From Codonopsis lanceolata (taxonomy: Eukaryota > Streptophyta > Magnoliopsida > Asterales > Campanulaceae), in the NCBI GenBank assembly GCA_013146195.2, contig CM028377.1:68762614-68826613 (forward strand): 64,000 bases of DNA, written 5' to 3'. The position numbers were made by a program, and so were the translations under genes. Numbering within the stretch: position 1 is the first letter of the stretch; the number at the start of each line of letters is the position of its first letter. The notes below the pieces were generated by a model, which worked only from the letters and a program-made list of their open reading frames with translations, was not told the origin of the DNA and made no database searches. Positions 23,241 to 34,565 of this stretch are shown here, in pieces.

Positions 23241-23657
23241 CTTTATATCCGATGTGCCCTAGCAGATGTTTTGGAAATGTTGCGAATTTTTAACCAAATT
23301 TCAGTGAAAATACATTAAAAAAATCTATAATTACCTGAAAATAATCATCATTGTTAGCATTTTCATTTTCATTAGGATTATAACCATAACCCATTATGAG
23401 TTGGATGGAGGGTTTTAGATAGGTTTTGTTTTTAAAAGATGAAGAATTGTGAGGGAGGATTAGATTGAGAGTAATGAGAGTATTTTAAAAGTTGGTAGTA
23501 GTATTAGGGTGGTGGTTGGTTGAAAGAGGAAATGAAAAGGATTAAATTGTAACATTTCCTATTAATTATCCATAAAGGTATTTACGTTATTTTATTCTTT
23601 AAATGATGTTACGTTTAATGATTTAAGGTGTTGCGTTTAGGGTCACTCTTGTTTGTA

Positions 23658-24168
23658 ACCTCAATGTTCTAAGTTCTAACAATTTACAAGCACCAAAGAA
23701 AACAACGTGCACGTTACCTGTTCGTATAAGAAGTCTACTTCAACTGATTAGAAATTTAGAATTTTGGATCATCTAATTTTTTTAAAGCATTGCTGAGTGC
23801 TGACAAATAACCCCATAATGTTCCCATACAAAACAATTTTTAAAACAAATATTCTCTCCACACCACACCATGCAAAATGTTCATTTTCAACATTTAAACT
23901 TTAACATCAGTCTAAATCTAATTAAAATTTGGCGAACCTTAGTTATATTTCGGGAAATAAAATCTCATTATTAGAAATTACGTATAGAATATTATATATT
24001 GCAACTTTTATGATTATGTAAAAACAAATAAACTTATGTAAATCTTCGACCAAGTATTAATCAAGCTAACCTAAAAAATTAAAAAATAAATTATTTGGTC
24101 AGAACGAAATTATAAATTAGATAGATTGTGTTACTTTTGAGCTTTGTTTGAATGGCATAAAATTTATG
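23658..24168. other. Intergenic AT-rich spacer
   Basis: Nothing recognisable: no open frame of note, no TIR or tandem repeat. Confidence 0.6.
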
Positions 24169-25247
24169 GAGGTGGTCTCCTGTAAGACGTTCTTACGGAT
24201 CCTTATCGTAAAATAGATCTATTCAAGTTAAATGGGGTAAAATTCAGAAATCTCAATGTAACCCCTTAGTTTTTGAAAATTATAGCATCACCCCTCATGT
24301 TTATATATGCAGGGTGTCACTTTTTTCTATTATCAGTGTCACTTTGTAGTATAAAATGTGTCACTTTTAGCCTTAGAAGTGTCACTTTGCATTTTAATGA
24401 AAATTATAATTTTTTCCCTAAAAAAGTGTTACTTTTTGGGCTTAAATATGTCACTTTTAGTCTTAAATGTTTTACTTTCACTTTGAAATGTATCTCATTT
24501 TTTTATGAATGAAAACAATCACGTTTGACATTAAAGTGTTACTTTATAACATTAAAAGTGTCATTTTGTAGAATTAAATATGTTACTTTTGACCCTACAA
24601 ATATCATTTTACATTATAACTAAAAATCGTCGTTATTGATCTTAAAAATGTCACTTTTTAGCATTAAAAGTGTTGCGTTTTAGTATTAAATGTGTCACTT
24701 TTGACAATCACCGTTAGTTTTTAAGTGACACTTTTTAGTATTATTAAATGTGCCACTTTTTAGTATTAAGAATGTTACTTTGTATTTTAATTAAATTATA
24801 ATAAATTTCCCTTTATAGACTTATAGTGTTATTTTTAACATTAAAATGTGTCACTTTTGTGCTTTCAATGCGTCACGTTTGACTTTAAATGTGTCATTTA
24901 GCATTTCGTCAAAGTTCGTTAGGATCCGTCAAGTATTTCAAGGCAATTGATGCTAACTGATGGCTAACGGAACTGACAAATGATTAAACTACAAGGTATG
25001 AAAAACATAAGAATTTCGACGACAAACATTGAAAGTACAGACGCACCGGAGCAAATAGAGAACTTCTCATTAATGAGCATTAAAATGAAATAATGCAGTT
25101 GAGAGGTTTTAAACCATTGACCACTTTGTGCAAAACCTTAAATCATTTATTCTAACCAACTTGACTAACCAGCTATTGTGATATTTGTTAACATATTTAG
25201 TTATTAACCTGTAAATTCTTAAATGGGGCTTCGTAAGACCGTCCTAC
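24169..25247 (-). mobile_element. Long-TIR element X1 with GTGTCACTTTT repeats
   Basis: Left end 'gaggtggtctcctgtaagac', right end 'ggggcttcgtaagaccgtcc' next to 'tagttattaacctg'. The right half, reversed, aligns for several hundred bases with the left half of element X2 (34566-36417). The alignment covers the TIR, a tRNA-like module, 'tcaatgtttgt', 'gcatcaattgcctt' and 'actttgacgaaatgctaaat'. The interior (24300-24900) is a degenerate array of 'aaatgtgtcacttttagtat' units. No transposase. Confidence 0.7.
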
Positions 25248-25495
25248 ATAAGTCTTTGTCAAATTTATGTGGGATGAATGTAAAATAGTTATCGGAAAGC
25301 TTATGGTCTTTTTTATTTTTTAAATGGTAAAATGAAGTGCATGAAGGGAAATGATCGTGAAGTATTTTTAAGATGGTAAAAAGATGTGTTTAGTTGGCAT
25401 GAAAGCTATAAAAAAGTTTGGTTTTATACTTCCCTGTCCTAATAAAACAGTAGGATGCTATATGGCAATAAAGTTTTTCATATTAAAAAAATATA

Positions 25496-25753
25496 CTTCC
25501 TCCGTCCCTAAATTATCGTCCTCCTTTCATTTTTCGTCCGTCCTAAAATAATTGTCCACTTTGAAACTTACATTTTTAGAACATCACTTTTACCACTTTA
25601 CCCTTATTTTTTCACTCTACTTTAATTATGAGCCATATACACATGGACTTTAAAGGAAACTACACATTAAACCAATATTAATAATCCAGTCAAATAAGTT
25701 TTCTTAAACGGTGTACCGGATCAACCAGGACAATAAATTAGGGACAGAGGGAG
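25496..25753. mobile_element. Stowaway MITE
   Basis: 258 bp, CTTCCTCCGTCCCTAAATTA...TAGGGACAGAGGGAG, with TA on both sides. Classic Tc1/mariner-derived MITE ends. Confidence 0.85.
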
Positions 25754-26457
25754 TATATAGCAATTACCAAAATTTTCAAACATCAACTAAAAGCACGCGT
25801 ACTGCAAAAAAAGGGTTCTCTGCCGACTTCTAAACTCAATCTTGTGGGGGAATGGGGTGCAAAAAGTATTCAATTTGGATTACAACCGCGTATTATTTAT
25901 TTTCTTCCAATTAATTCTATATTTTGGGAAATTTCTGTTTGCAATTCTCCATGTTGACCAAAAGCATAGTCAGCAAGCTCTTTAAATTTTCATCATACAA
26001 AGAGCCCAAATATATTATAACAAAGTAAACACCGAATTTAATTTTCCGTTATAACTTAACAATCAAACATGAAACAACACCCATATTTAGCCCACGCTTG
26101 AGAACAATTTCTCAATTGTATGATCACACACAAGCTAATATCTTAATTTAGCTTACGATTGAAAACGTTTTCCTAATGTTAACACGAATGTCCCTATCTC
26201 CTAAATAACAAATAAGAGGCCGAGAAAGGTACGTACGGTCAATTCATATCTTTATTTAACTTCTATTATAATTATAAAAGAGAAAAAAAAACATTTAAAC
26301 TAAGTATGAAAATGTTGTCACGATGTGTGGTCTAACGTGAACCAACACCTATATTTGGTCCAAGAGTAAAAACACTATACTTAACATATCTTTGAAAAGA
26401 AAAAGAATCGTAAAAAAAACTAACTCACGAAAGTAACAATAGTGTTTTTTTTTAATT
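25754..26457. other. Intergenic spacer
   Basis: AT-rich sequence with no supported gene, TIR or array. Confidence 0.5.
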
Positions 26458-26974
26458 GGAAAAAATACCAAAAAGTCATATTAAAAAAATTCATATCCAA
26501 ATAGTCCCAAAAAAATTGTTTGTATCCAAAAAGTTTCAAAAATAGAATTTTATTACTAAAAATTCCAAAATTTAACGTGTCTACAAACGTCGTTATGTTA
26601 AAAGGTTTCATTTGGATGAAAACTTATTTTTTCTTTTCATTTATGACAATGATATGATAAGAATTGAATTGAATATTATTATTATTATTATTATAACAAT
26701 AATAATAATGTTATTATAACGATTATACTATTATCATTGTCTTTATCAACATTATTTCTATTAAATACTACCAAAATTCTCTTTAAAAAAATCCATTCCT
26801 AAATAATCCCAAAATAAGTACCTATTCATAAAATTTAAAGTTAATTTTCTTATAGTAAAAATCCAAAAGGTTAACATTCACACTATTATGAAATTTTCAT
26901 AATAATATTAGCTAGTACATATTATTATTATTATTATTATTATTACTACTACAGTACTACTACTACTACAATAC

Positions 26975-27190
26975 TATTAGAGAATAATATCTTCTTATTA
27001 TTCTTGTTTATTTGTAATTAGTAATTAGTGGTAATTACCTTGTAAAGTTCTTTCCTTGTTAGGTTCCTTCCTTGTATAGGTTTCTTGTACCCTACTCCAA
27101 GTGTAACCCTAATTGTATATCTCCCTATAAATAGGTGATTTAATCAATGAATTGGTATGCCATTATTCCTAAACATTATTAGTTTCTACA
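26975..27190 (+). repeat. copia-1 5' LTR
   Basis: 216 bp, TATTAGAGAATAATATC...TTTCTACA. It contains a TATAAATA box at 27126-27133. The usual TG start is TA here. Confidence 0.9.
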
Positions 27191-27202
27191 TGGTATCAGA
27201 GC
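27191..27202 (+). other. copia-1 primer-binding site
   Basis: TGGTATCAGAGC, complementary to the 3' end of plant initiator tRNA-Met, immediately after the LTR. Confidence 0.9.
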
Positions 27203-27259
27203 TTTGCTCCTAAACCCTTGCCTTCTTCCTCTAGCCGCCGCCCCTCACCCTTCTTTACC

Positions 27260-28571
27260 ATGGCTAACGGAAATCACTCCATCACCATTAAAAACCCTCT
27301 TGATCCCACACAAACCTTCGATCTCATAAACATCTCTCACCACAACATCACCAAACTCACATCCACCAACTATATAGCTTGGAAACTCCAAGTTGAGGCC
27401 ACCCTCATTGGCTATGACCTCTGAGTTTGTAGGCGGCTCACATCCATGTCCGCCTCCCACTTGTCCTCACCAAGGATGCTCAAACATCCAAGGGCGCCCC
27501 CACACCCAACCCGCATTACCAACCACGGATCCGACAAGACAAACTTACGTTTGGTGCTTTGCTTGTCTCTTCTCTCTGCACCCGTCCCGATCCAACAGCC
27601 GCCACTACCCGTGATGCTTGGCAAACCTTGCTCACACGTATGCTCGCCCAACCCGCGGCCACATCAAGCAGATTAAAGATTACCTCAAGCGAGCTTCCAA
27701 GGGCACTCAGTCTATTTCCGACTACATGCAGTCTGTTAAAGGAAGGGCTGATGAACTCGCTGCTCTCGGCAAACCACTTGATCACGAGGACCTCATTGAG
27801 ACCATCCTCGGTGGCTTGGATGATGACTACCGCCACATCGTGGATGTGGTTGAAGGACGGGACACCCCCATCTCGTTTGATGAGCTCCATGAAAAACTCA
27901 TCAATCGCGAGCTGCTCTTGAAACAGTCTCAGACCGCGTCCTTCTCTCACCCTGCTTCCGCCAATCCTGCTGCCCCGAGGATCAATAGCTCGTCTGCTCG
28001 GCACCCCTCTGACGCTCGTCATCCGTCCCAACCTCGGCCGCCTTCTCAGGCCTCGGCCTCTGCTCCTCGCCCACAGCGACCATACCTCGGCAAGTGTCAA
28101 GCATGCCGCCAACAAGGCCACTCGGTTGCTCGCTGTCCCAACTTCCAACTGGTCGCCACCACCTCTCTGCCCGCTCCTCCCAACTCGGCCATTGGCTCCA
28201 AGTGGCAACCACGGGCTCACCTCGCCACCTCGGCTGACACGGGGACACCGAGCTGGTTACTCGACAGTGGTGCTTCTCACCATGTCACCAACGACCTTGG
28301 CAATCTCTCACTTCACTCAACCTACGCGGGCATGGACGACATAGTCATTGGTGATGGTACTGGGTTATCAATTTCAAAAACTGGTTTCTCCTCTCTTCAT
28401 ACACCCACACACAATTTTTCCCTTCATAATGTTCTCTTTGTTCCTGATATGAAAAAGAATCTTATATCTATATCTCAATTTTGTATTTCTAATAATACCT
28501 CCATTGAGTTCTTACCAACTTCTTTTCATGTGAAGGATCTGGCCGACAGGAGAATACTTCGACCGGCCTAA
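27260..28571 (+). pseudogene. copia-1 gag and protease, frameshifted
   Basis: Gag starts at ATG 27260 (MANGNHSITIKNPLDPTQTF) and runs in frame to a stop at about 27422. The gag body continues in another frame from about 27618 (DYLKRASKGTQSISDYMQSV, ILGGLDDDYRHIVDVVEGRD), followed by a CCHC zinc knuckle CQACRQQGHSVARC (28096-28137). The aspartic protease motif is WLLDSGASHHVTND (about 28252-28293). The frame ends at TAA 28569-28571, before the integrase. In copia elements these parts form one polyprotein. Confidence 0.85.
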
Positions 28572-28577
28572 GGATCT

Positions 28578-29400
28578 GTGTATGAATGGCCGACCACTAC
28601 TACCCCACCTCGCCCATCTGCTTGTGTCAGCTCCAAAGTCTCTCACCAGGATTGGCATCATCGTCTTGGTCATCCGTCTGGTCCTATTCAACGACAGCTC
28701 CTATCTAGCCTAGGTTTAGATTTAGACACTACTAGCACTCGTCCTCTTTATTGTAATGCTTGCCTTTCTAATAAAAGTCATAAACTCCCTTTTCATCAGA
28801 ATATTATTGTGTCTACTATTCCTCCGCAGAACCTGCTTATACCGATGTTTGGACTCGCCCATTCCATCCATTGATGGGTTCAAATACTATGTGATCTTTG
28901 TTGATCATTTTACTCATTACATCTGGTTATACCCGCCGCATTTAAGTCCGAGGTCGCCACCATCTTTCCCAAATTTAAAGCCCCGGTCGAAAACGTTTTA
29001 AAACAACCATTGTCACTCTTTACTCTGACAATGGCGGCGAGTACATGGGACTTGCCCGCGACTCTGGCCTGGCCGCCTACCTATCCGCCCATGGCATCTC
29101 TCATCTCACCTCGCCCCCTCACACCCCGGAACACAATGGGTTCTCCGAACGTCGCCACCGTCATATTGTTGAAACGGCCTCTCTCTCTCTCGAGCATCTC
29201 TTCCGCCGCCTCTTCCGGGTCGCTTGCCTTCCAAACAATGACCTACCTCATAAATCGCCTACCTACACCCACCCTCGCTCATCGCCTCCTTACCACAAAC
29301 TCTTTGGCTCCCCGCCAAACTACTCCAAACTTCGGCCTTTGGCGCCTTTGCTACCCCGGCTCGACCTTACTCCGCCACAAACTTGATGCTCGCTCCACCC
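28578..29400 (+). pseudogene. copia-1 integrase, frameshifted
   Basis: GAG-pre-integrase motif DWHHRLGHPSGPI followed by the zinc-finger cysteines CNACLSNKSH (28641-28785). Core pieces in shifting frames: IDGFKYYVIFVDHFTHYIWL (about 28868-28930), YSDNGGEYMGLARDSG (about 29020-29066) and HTPEHNGFSERRHRHIVET (about 29120-29176), which hold the D, D and E regions. At least three frame changes are needed to read it. Confidence 0.8.
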
Positions 29401-29478
29401 CATGTGTCTTCCTGCTACTCGCCACTCGAGTGCCTATCTTTGTTATGATCCGAGTACCACTAAACTGTTCATTTCGTC

Positions 29479-30590
29479 ATGTCCGCTTTGTTGGTTTTTC
29501 CCATGTCCACCTTGGCCACTAGTCATGCTCTGGACGAAACCTATGATAGTACCTCTTGGCTATCCCCTCATGATCTGCTCGGTCCCTCATACACACCGTC
29601 GGCTGCTCGCTCTAGTGCCTCCCCGCCAGTGTCTCCTCGCACTAATCAGAATGTGGTTGATCTCAGTTCACCCATACCCCAGCCTTCCCCAGCTCTGCCT
29701 GCTACCAGGACTGTGGTCCCTGCTCAGCCTTCCTCGGCTACCAGCTCCCTGCCCGAGGGTGGCCCTACTCCCGATTGCACCATGCCCGCTGGACCTGATC
29801 CTGTTCCCGTGCCCGACACCGTGCTCTGTGACTGCCCCTCGTGCTGCACTGGTCCGTGCTCGTGTCCGCCCGACCTGCTCCTGCGCTCTGGATCCTCAAC
29901 CATAGTTACTCGATCTAAAAACAATATCTACAAACCCATCAGCAAACTGAGTCTTTCGGCTCAACTGGCAGCGGACAGTGAACCAACAAGTGTTCCTCAA
30001 GCTCTGAAAGATGGGAAGTGGCGTCAGGCCATGTCTGAGGAATTTGATGCACTTGCTCGCAATGGAACTTGGGAACTTGTGCCTGCGGCAGATGCTCGCA
30101 ATATTGTTGGCTGCAAGTGGATCTACCGCATCAAACGACATGCTGATGGAACCATTGACCGCTACAAAGCTCGCCTTGGGGATTTCACCGACTGATTGAC
30201 TATCACGAGACTTTCGTTGATTAAGCCAACTACTGTTCGTCTTGTTCTCTCTCTAGCCGTTAGTCAAGGATGGGATACTCGCCAACTGGATGTTAACAAT
30301 GCCTTTCTTCAAGGCAATCTGTCCGAGGAGGTATTCACGGCTCAACCACCTGGGTTCATAGATAAGGACAAACCTCATCATGTGTGTCGGCTTCACAAAG
30401 CCATTTATGGTCTCAAACAGGCTCCTCGAGCATGGTATAATGAGCTGCGTCAGTTTCTTCTTGCCTCAGGTTTTACCAACTCGGTGGCTGACACGTCACT
30501 GTTCATCCTTCGTACTGCGAGCACCATCATCTATCTTCTTGTATATGTGGATGACATTATTATCACTGGAACCACCAGCTCGTGACATTC
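29479..30590 (+). pseudogene. copia-1 reverse transcriptase, frameshifted
   Basis: A Ser/Pro-rich linker leads to the RVT_2 domain: ALKDGKWRQAMSEEFDAL, NGTWELVP, VGCKWIYRIKRHADGTIDRY (30000-30170). A small deletion and a stop follow at 30195. It resumes with RQLDVNNAFLQGNLSEEVF, IYGLKQAPRAWYNEL, and the active-site motif YVDDIIITG (30544-30570). Confidence 0.85.
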
Positions 30591-31448
30591 ATTTCTCGCC
30601 GCCAATCGCTTCTCTCTCAAGGATCTTGGTGATCTTCACTACTTTCTTGGGTTGAGGTTGTCAAGCCCTAGTGGTCTTCGCTTCTCCCAGCGTGGGTACA
30701 TAGCCTCCTTGCTCACCGATGACCGATGCTCGCCTGGCTACACCCCTTGCTACCTCTCCCACCTTGACTCTTCACGCTGGCACAGCTCTCTCAGATCCAA
30801 CTGAATTTCGAGCACTGGTTGGGAGTCTCCAAGATCTGCCTCTTACTCGACTGATGTTGCCTTTCTTTGTCAACAAACTCTCCCAGCTCATGCATCGACC
30901 GACCACCGAGCACCGGAATGCGGTCAGCGAAGTTCTTCTATCTCGTGGTACTATCCATGCGGCATCCTCCTTCATCGTCCCCTCCTCGCTTCCATGCCTT
31001 TATCGATGCGGATGGCCGGGCAACAAGGATGACTACACATCCACCAGTGCCTATATTGTCTATCTTGGAAGCAGCCCGATCTCTTGGAGCTCCAAGAAAC
31101 AACGCACGGTGGCTCGCTCGACCGGCTGAACGGCAGTTGGCGCCACCGCCGAGGTCCTGGGTTGTGTCTCTTCGGCGAACCGGGTCTCACCTCCTCGACT
31201 CAACCGGTCATCATCGTGACAATGTGGGTGCCACGAAGTCTCGCCGAACCCGGTTTTTCATACTCGCATGAAGCATGTGGCTCTAGACTTTCACTTTGTT
31301 CTAAGAAGTTCGTGATGGGCTTCGCGAGTATGTCATGTCTCCGGTACGATCAATTGGCCGATGCCTTGACCAAGCCTCTTGCCGCCACGGTTTCATCAAT
31401 TACTTCACAAGATTGGTCTCTTCTCTCGGACGTCCATCTTGCGGGGCA
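30591..31448 (+). pseudogene. copia-1 RNase H region, heavily damaged
   Basis: Scattered matches in different frames: SLKDLGDLHYFLGLRL-like text at about 30610-30660, [12 protein letters not shown] (about 31000), [18 protein letters not shown] (31073-31126) and QLADALTKPL (about 31350-31380), ending before the purine tract and 3' LTR. Confidence 0.75.
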
Positions 31449-31663
31449 TATTAGAGAATAATATCTTCTTATTATTCTTGTTTATTTGTAATTAGTAATT
31501 AGTGGTAATTACCTTGTAGAGTTCTTTCCTTGTTAGGTTTCTTCCTGTATAGGTTTCTTGTACCCTACTCCAAGTGTAACCCTAATTGTATCTCTCCCTA
31601 TAAATAGGTGATTTAATCAATGAATTGGTATGTCATTATTCCTAAATATTATTAGTTTCTACA
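31449..31663 (+). repeat. copia-1 3' LTR
   Basis: 215 bp, five substitutions and a 1-bp gap from the 5' LTR, followed by AATAC. Confidence 0.9.
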
Positions 31664-31926
31664 AATACTAATACTATAACTAAAAGTTTGTCTATTGTTA
31701 TTATTATTATATCCGAAGTACTAAATCATTGACATTTTAAAAGTTAAATATATATTTTATTTCAAATAAAACCTTATTCCCTAACGATGTTAATGAAAAT
31801 GTTAAGTTTTGGACTTTTGTGTACTAAAAGTTTAACTTTAAAATTTTTTAGATAGAAAAATTATTTTTGAAACTTTTTAGATAAGAAAATTTTATTTGGA
31901 CTTTTTGATATATTTTTTTTCTTTTC

Positions 31927-32604
31927 TTTCTTCACCCGACGTTCTCTTAAGGAAAAAATGAAAAATAAAAATAGAAATCCAAAGATAACCAAGTTCCTCT
32001 AACAGTGTTCGTCCTTCATTCAAGTATCAATGTTAATGTTAATGTTAATGAAACAAAAAGTGTTGGTAGGTAAACCCTCTTTGTTGGGCCCTTTTACATA
32101 TTGATCGAATAAATCGCTTTCACCAAACAATTGGGGATAATATATTTTCTATTGTTTTTTGTTTTTTGTTTTTTTTAAATACCATGTTATATTATTTTGT
32201 TAATACTAAATGGCCGTACGTGTGTCTAAATTACTGTAATGCCATGAAATGATTAACTCGTGTTGATGTAAATTATGCTTCATTTGTTCGTGTTGAAATA
32301 TTTTATTGATAAAACAAAGTCTTTTCCGTCACAAAGCAATTTACTCATTTCATTTCACCGAAAGAGATCACGTTTGAAAAATAAAATAATTAAGAAATAT
32401 ATTAATATAATTAAAATTTGTCTTAATTATAAAAATATGTAAAAATAACCATATGATTATAACACATGTGAATAATAAAAATAAAATATAATGAAAATTC
32501 TAAGTATAATTTTTTTAAATATACTCTTAATATGAAACATTTCAAAACAATATGATAAGCTATTTAACCGAAACGAGACAAATATTTGGTTGTTATAAAA
32601 ACAA
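31927..32604. other. Intergenic spacer
   Basis: AT-rich, with a small 'gttaat' repeat at 32030-32050. No gene or mobile element recognised. Confidence 0.5.
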
Positions 32605-33164
32605 GGATTATATATAATTTAGTCCCTCAATTTATATCAAATTTTAAGTTTCGTTCTGAATACTTAAAACCTATTCATTTGGTCTTTCGACTATAATTTA
32701 TTTTTGTAAGATTTTCCCTCATTTACCATCATTTTTTTCAATATGACTAAACTACTCTAACTAAGAAGTTGTTATGTGCTATTGGCTTTTCTAAATAAGT
32801 GCTCATTGAGTGACTCTAGTATTACTCTTTTCAAAATACAGAGATTAATTTGTCAATTCAAAAGTTAGTTTTTTTTCTTTCTAATAGCCTCGAGCTCCTC
32901 CATAGTCGATCATTCCTCAGAGCATCCACAATGGTGGATCTCTAAACCACTCTTCAAACACCTTCTTTTCTGTATCAATTACACTTTTTCAACACTCCAA
33001 AAAAGAATCCACTCCAATAAGTAGTCTCTATATTTCTCTAAAATTTAAAATCTCTCAAATATCAACTAACAAACCTAATTACAAATATATTTTTCATCAT
33101 TTTTATTTCTATTTTTCCAACACAATTTGATGAAATGTTTTATATTTTAAATTTATAAAATATA

Positions 33165-33342
33165 CTCATTCCGTTCCGGACAAAGATTTCCCGTTTGAAA
33201 GTCAAACTTTTTAAGAAAATGTCACTTTTAATAATTCATTAGTAATAAAATGACTTTGTTATGCCTTAATTTTTGAAAGTAAACTCTTTCAGTGAAACAT
33301 CCAAAAGTGAATTAGTTGACTCTTTGCCCGGAATGGAGGGAG
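33165..33342. mobile_element. Stowaway MITE
   Basis: 178 bp, CTCATTCCGTTCCGG...CCGGAATGGAGGGAG, flanked by TA. It contains 'gaaagtcaaactttttaaga', shared in inverted order with the next MITE. Confidence 0.8.
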
Positions 33343-33483
33343 TAAATAAAATATGTATCTCTTTAGATCTATATAATTGATAAATAAAATTTTATGATAA
33401 TGTAGTAACAAAAAGAATTATTTTTGGGATGTTTCAATTGCTTGCAACGAAAAAAAAAACATAAAGAAAAAGAAAGTGATATA

Positions 33484-33662
33484 CTCACTCCGTTTTGGGT
33501 AAAGAGTCCACTATTCCATTTTGAAATGTTTCAGTTAAAAAATTTACTTTAAAAAATGAAGGCATAAAAATATCATTTTATTACTTATAGACTACTAAAA
33601 GTGTCATTTTATTTTAAAAAATTGACTTTCAAACAGGAACTCTTTGTCCGAAATGAATGACG
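33484..33662. mobile_element. Stowaway MITE, opposite orientation
   Basis: 179 bp, CTCACTCCGTTTTGGGTAAA...TTTGTCCGAAATGAATGACG, flanked by TA. Same family as 33165-33342 in reverse orientation. Confidence 0.75.
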
Positions 33663-33846
33663 TAATTAATTTTTAATAAAATAAATTTTAACATGGTTAA
33701 ATATTAATTGGAAAATGCTAGCAACCTTGTATTTGGAGAGAGATATATGTTACTATTCAAGCTAAATAACTCTTCAAATTAGAAGAGTTGTTTACTTGAC
33801 TTTGGAGATAGAGAGTTGGTTTGGGCTCCCATTGTAGGCTTAATTG

Positions 33847-34565
33847 GAGCTAAAAATCTCTAAAATGTGTTTTAGAGAGTTTGTAGTTGGTGTTGTTGTG
33901 GTTGCTCTCACCTTCCCCAAAACCACTTATTCACCCATACAGAATGTAACGAGACCGCATGTACATCCCTATTTCTCTTTCTTGATCCTCTGTCGTCAAC
34001 AATCAACCCCCTTCCCTTTGTCCTCTTTTGTATTCCAGTAGATACCTCTCTTCGTCGCCGCCGCCGATGCACTGGCAGCCGCTGCCACCACCATCATCTT
34101 CTTGGACTTCAACACCAAAAAGTCGAGCTAGATTAAATGGGTACATAGAAAAAAGACCCTGTTTTGGTTTAGATACGAATTGGGTTTCGCGTAAAAAGGC
34201 TGGGATTGATAAATTGGAAAAATGGAAGTCATTTAAAAGCAATTTTTTGAGTGTAATATAGGAAATTTGGGGATTGAGCTAATTGGGAAAAAATAGATCT
34301 TGGTTTCTCTATCTCTCTCTTCAATTTTGAGGTGGCTCGATCTACCAATTTGTTGACATTGATTATATGCTTACCCGTTCGATTCAATCCCCGAGGGTGA
34401 GAGCTACGACGGCGGCAACTGGGATTCACCACAAGGATTTGGAAGGTCACTTTGACATTTTGAACAAATGTGTGTTTGTGTTTTTTGCAACGTCAAACTC
34501 GTGGGTGAGGTTAGTTCAAATTGGGAAGTAGAATAGGGGGATTCAAAGAAAGGCAAAAACTTGTA
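33847..34565. other. Spacer with gene-fragment-like text
   Basis: Moderately GC-richer stretch (33890-34160) with short open frames on both strands that resemble no family. No splice or start context supports a gene. It could be captured or decayed coding DNA. Confidence 0.4.

Larger units (their letters stand above)
12072..23648. mobile_element. Mutator-like element (MULE) with transposase-OTU and plant-mobile-domain genes
   Basis: An 11,577-bp element flanked by a perfect 9-bp duplication, TTGTTTGTA (12063-12071 and 23649-23657), the size typical of Mutator insertions. The ends form imperfect TIRs of about 60 bp. Left: 'cctaaacgcagcacc', then 'cctaaacgcaacaccattta' and 'aagaataaaatgacc'. 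The right end, reversed, gives 'ccctaaacgcaacacc' then 'catttaaagaataaaataac'. Inside are a MAIN-like plant-mobile-domain gene (+, 13667-19840) and a MURA-like transposase fused to an OTU domain (-, 20262-22570), convergent. Low-complexity arrays occur in the 5' spacer and between the genes. Nested insertions (15049-18098) split the first gene. Both genes carry disabling changes, so this copy is probably not autonomous now. Confidence 0.85.
26975..31663 (+). mobile_element. Ty1/copia retrotransposon copia-1, complete but decayed
   Basis: 4689 bp with LTRs 26975-27190 and 31449-31663. The flanking duplication AATAC (26970-26974 and 31664-31668) is perfect. The initiator-Met primer site TGGTATCAGAGC is at 27191-27202. 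A purine-rich tract ('cttgcggggca') precedes the 3' LTR. The order gag, protease, integrase, reverse transcriptase, RNase H is the Ty1/copia order. The LTRs differ by five substitutions and one indel in about 215 bp, so insertion is fairly recent on a genome scale, yet the coding region has many frameshifts and stops. Confidence 0.9.
26458..31926. mobile_element. TIR element interrupted by copia-1
   Basis: The left region (about 26458-26600: 'aaaaataccaaaaagtcata', 'aaaaagtttcaaaaatag', 'acgttatg'-type end) is inverted relative to the right region (about 31780-31926: 'ttttgaaactttttagataa', 'tttggactttttgatata'). Arms are about 140 bp with many mismatches. The interior outside copia-1 is ATT-rich with no coding sequence. 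Edges are approximate and no target duplication was found. The arrangement implies that copia-1 inserted into an older TIR element. Confidence 0.5.
32918..33846. mobile_element. TIR element with 'cacaatggtgg' ends, holding two Stowaways
   Basis: Left 'agagcatccacaatggtgga' with 'taaaccactctt'. Right 'ggtttgggctcccattgtag' with 'gagttggt', inverted. This end type is common in non-autonomous plant DNA elements. No coding sequence. Target duplication not found. Confidence 0.45.
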
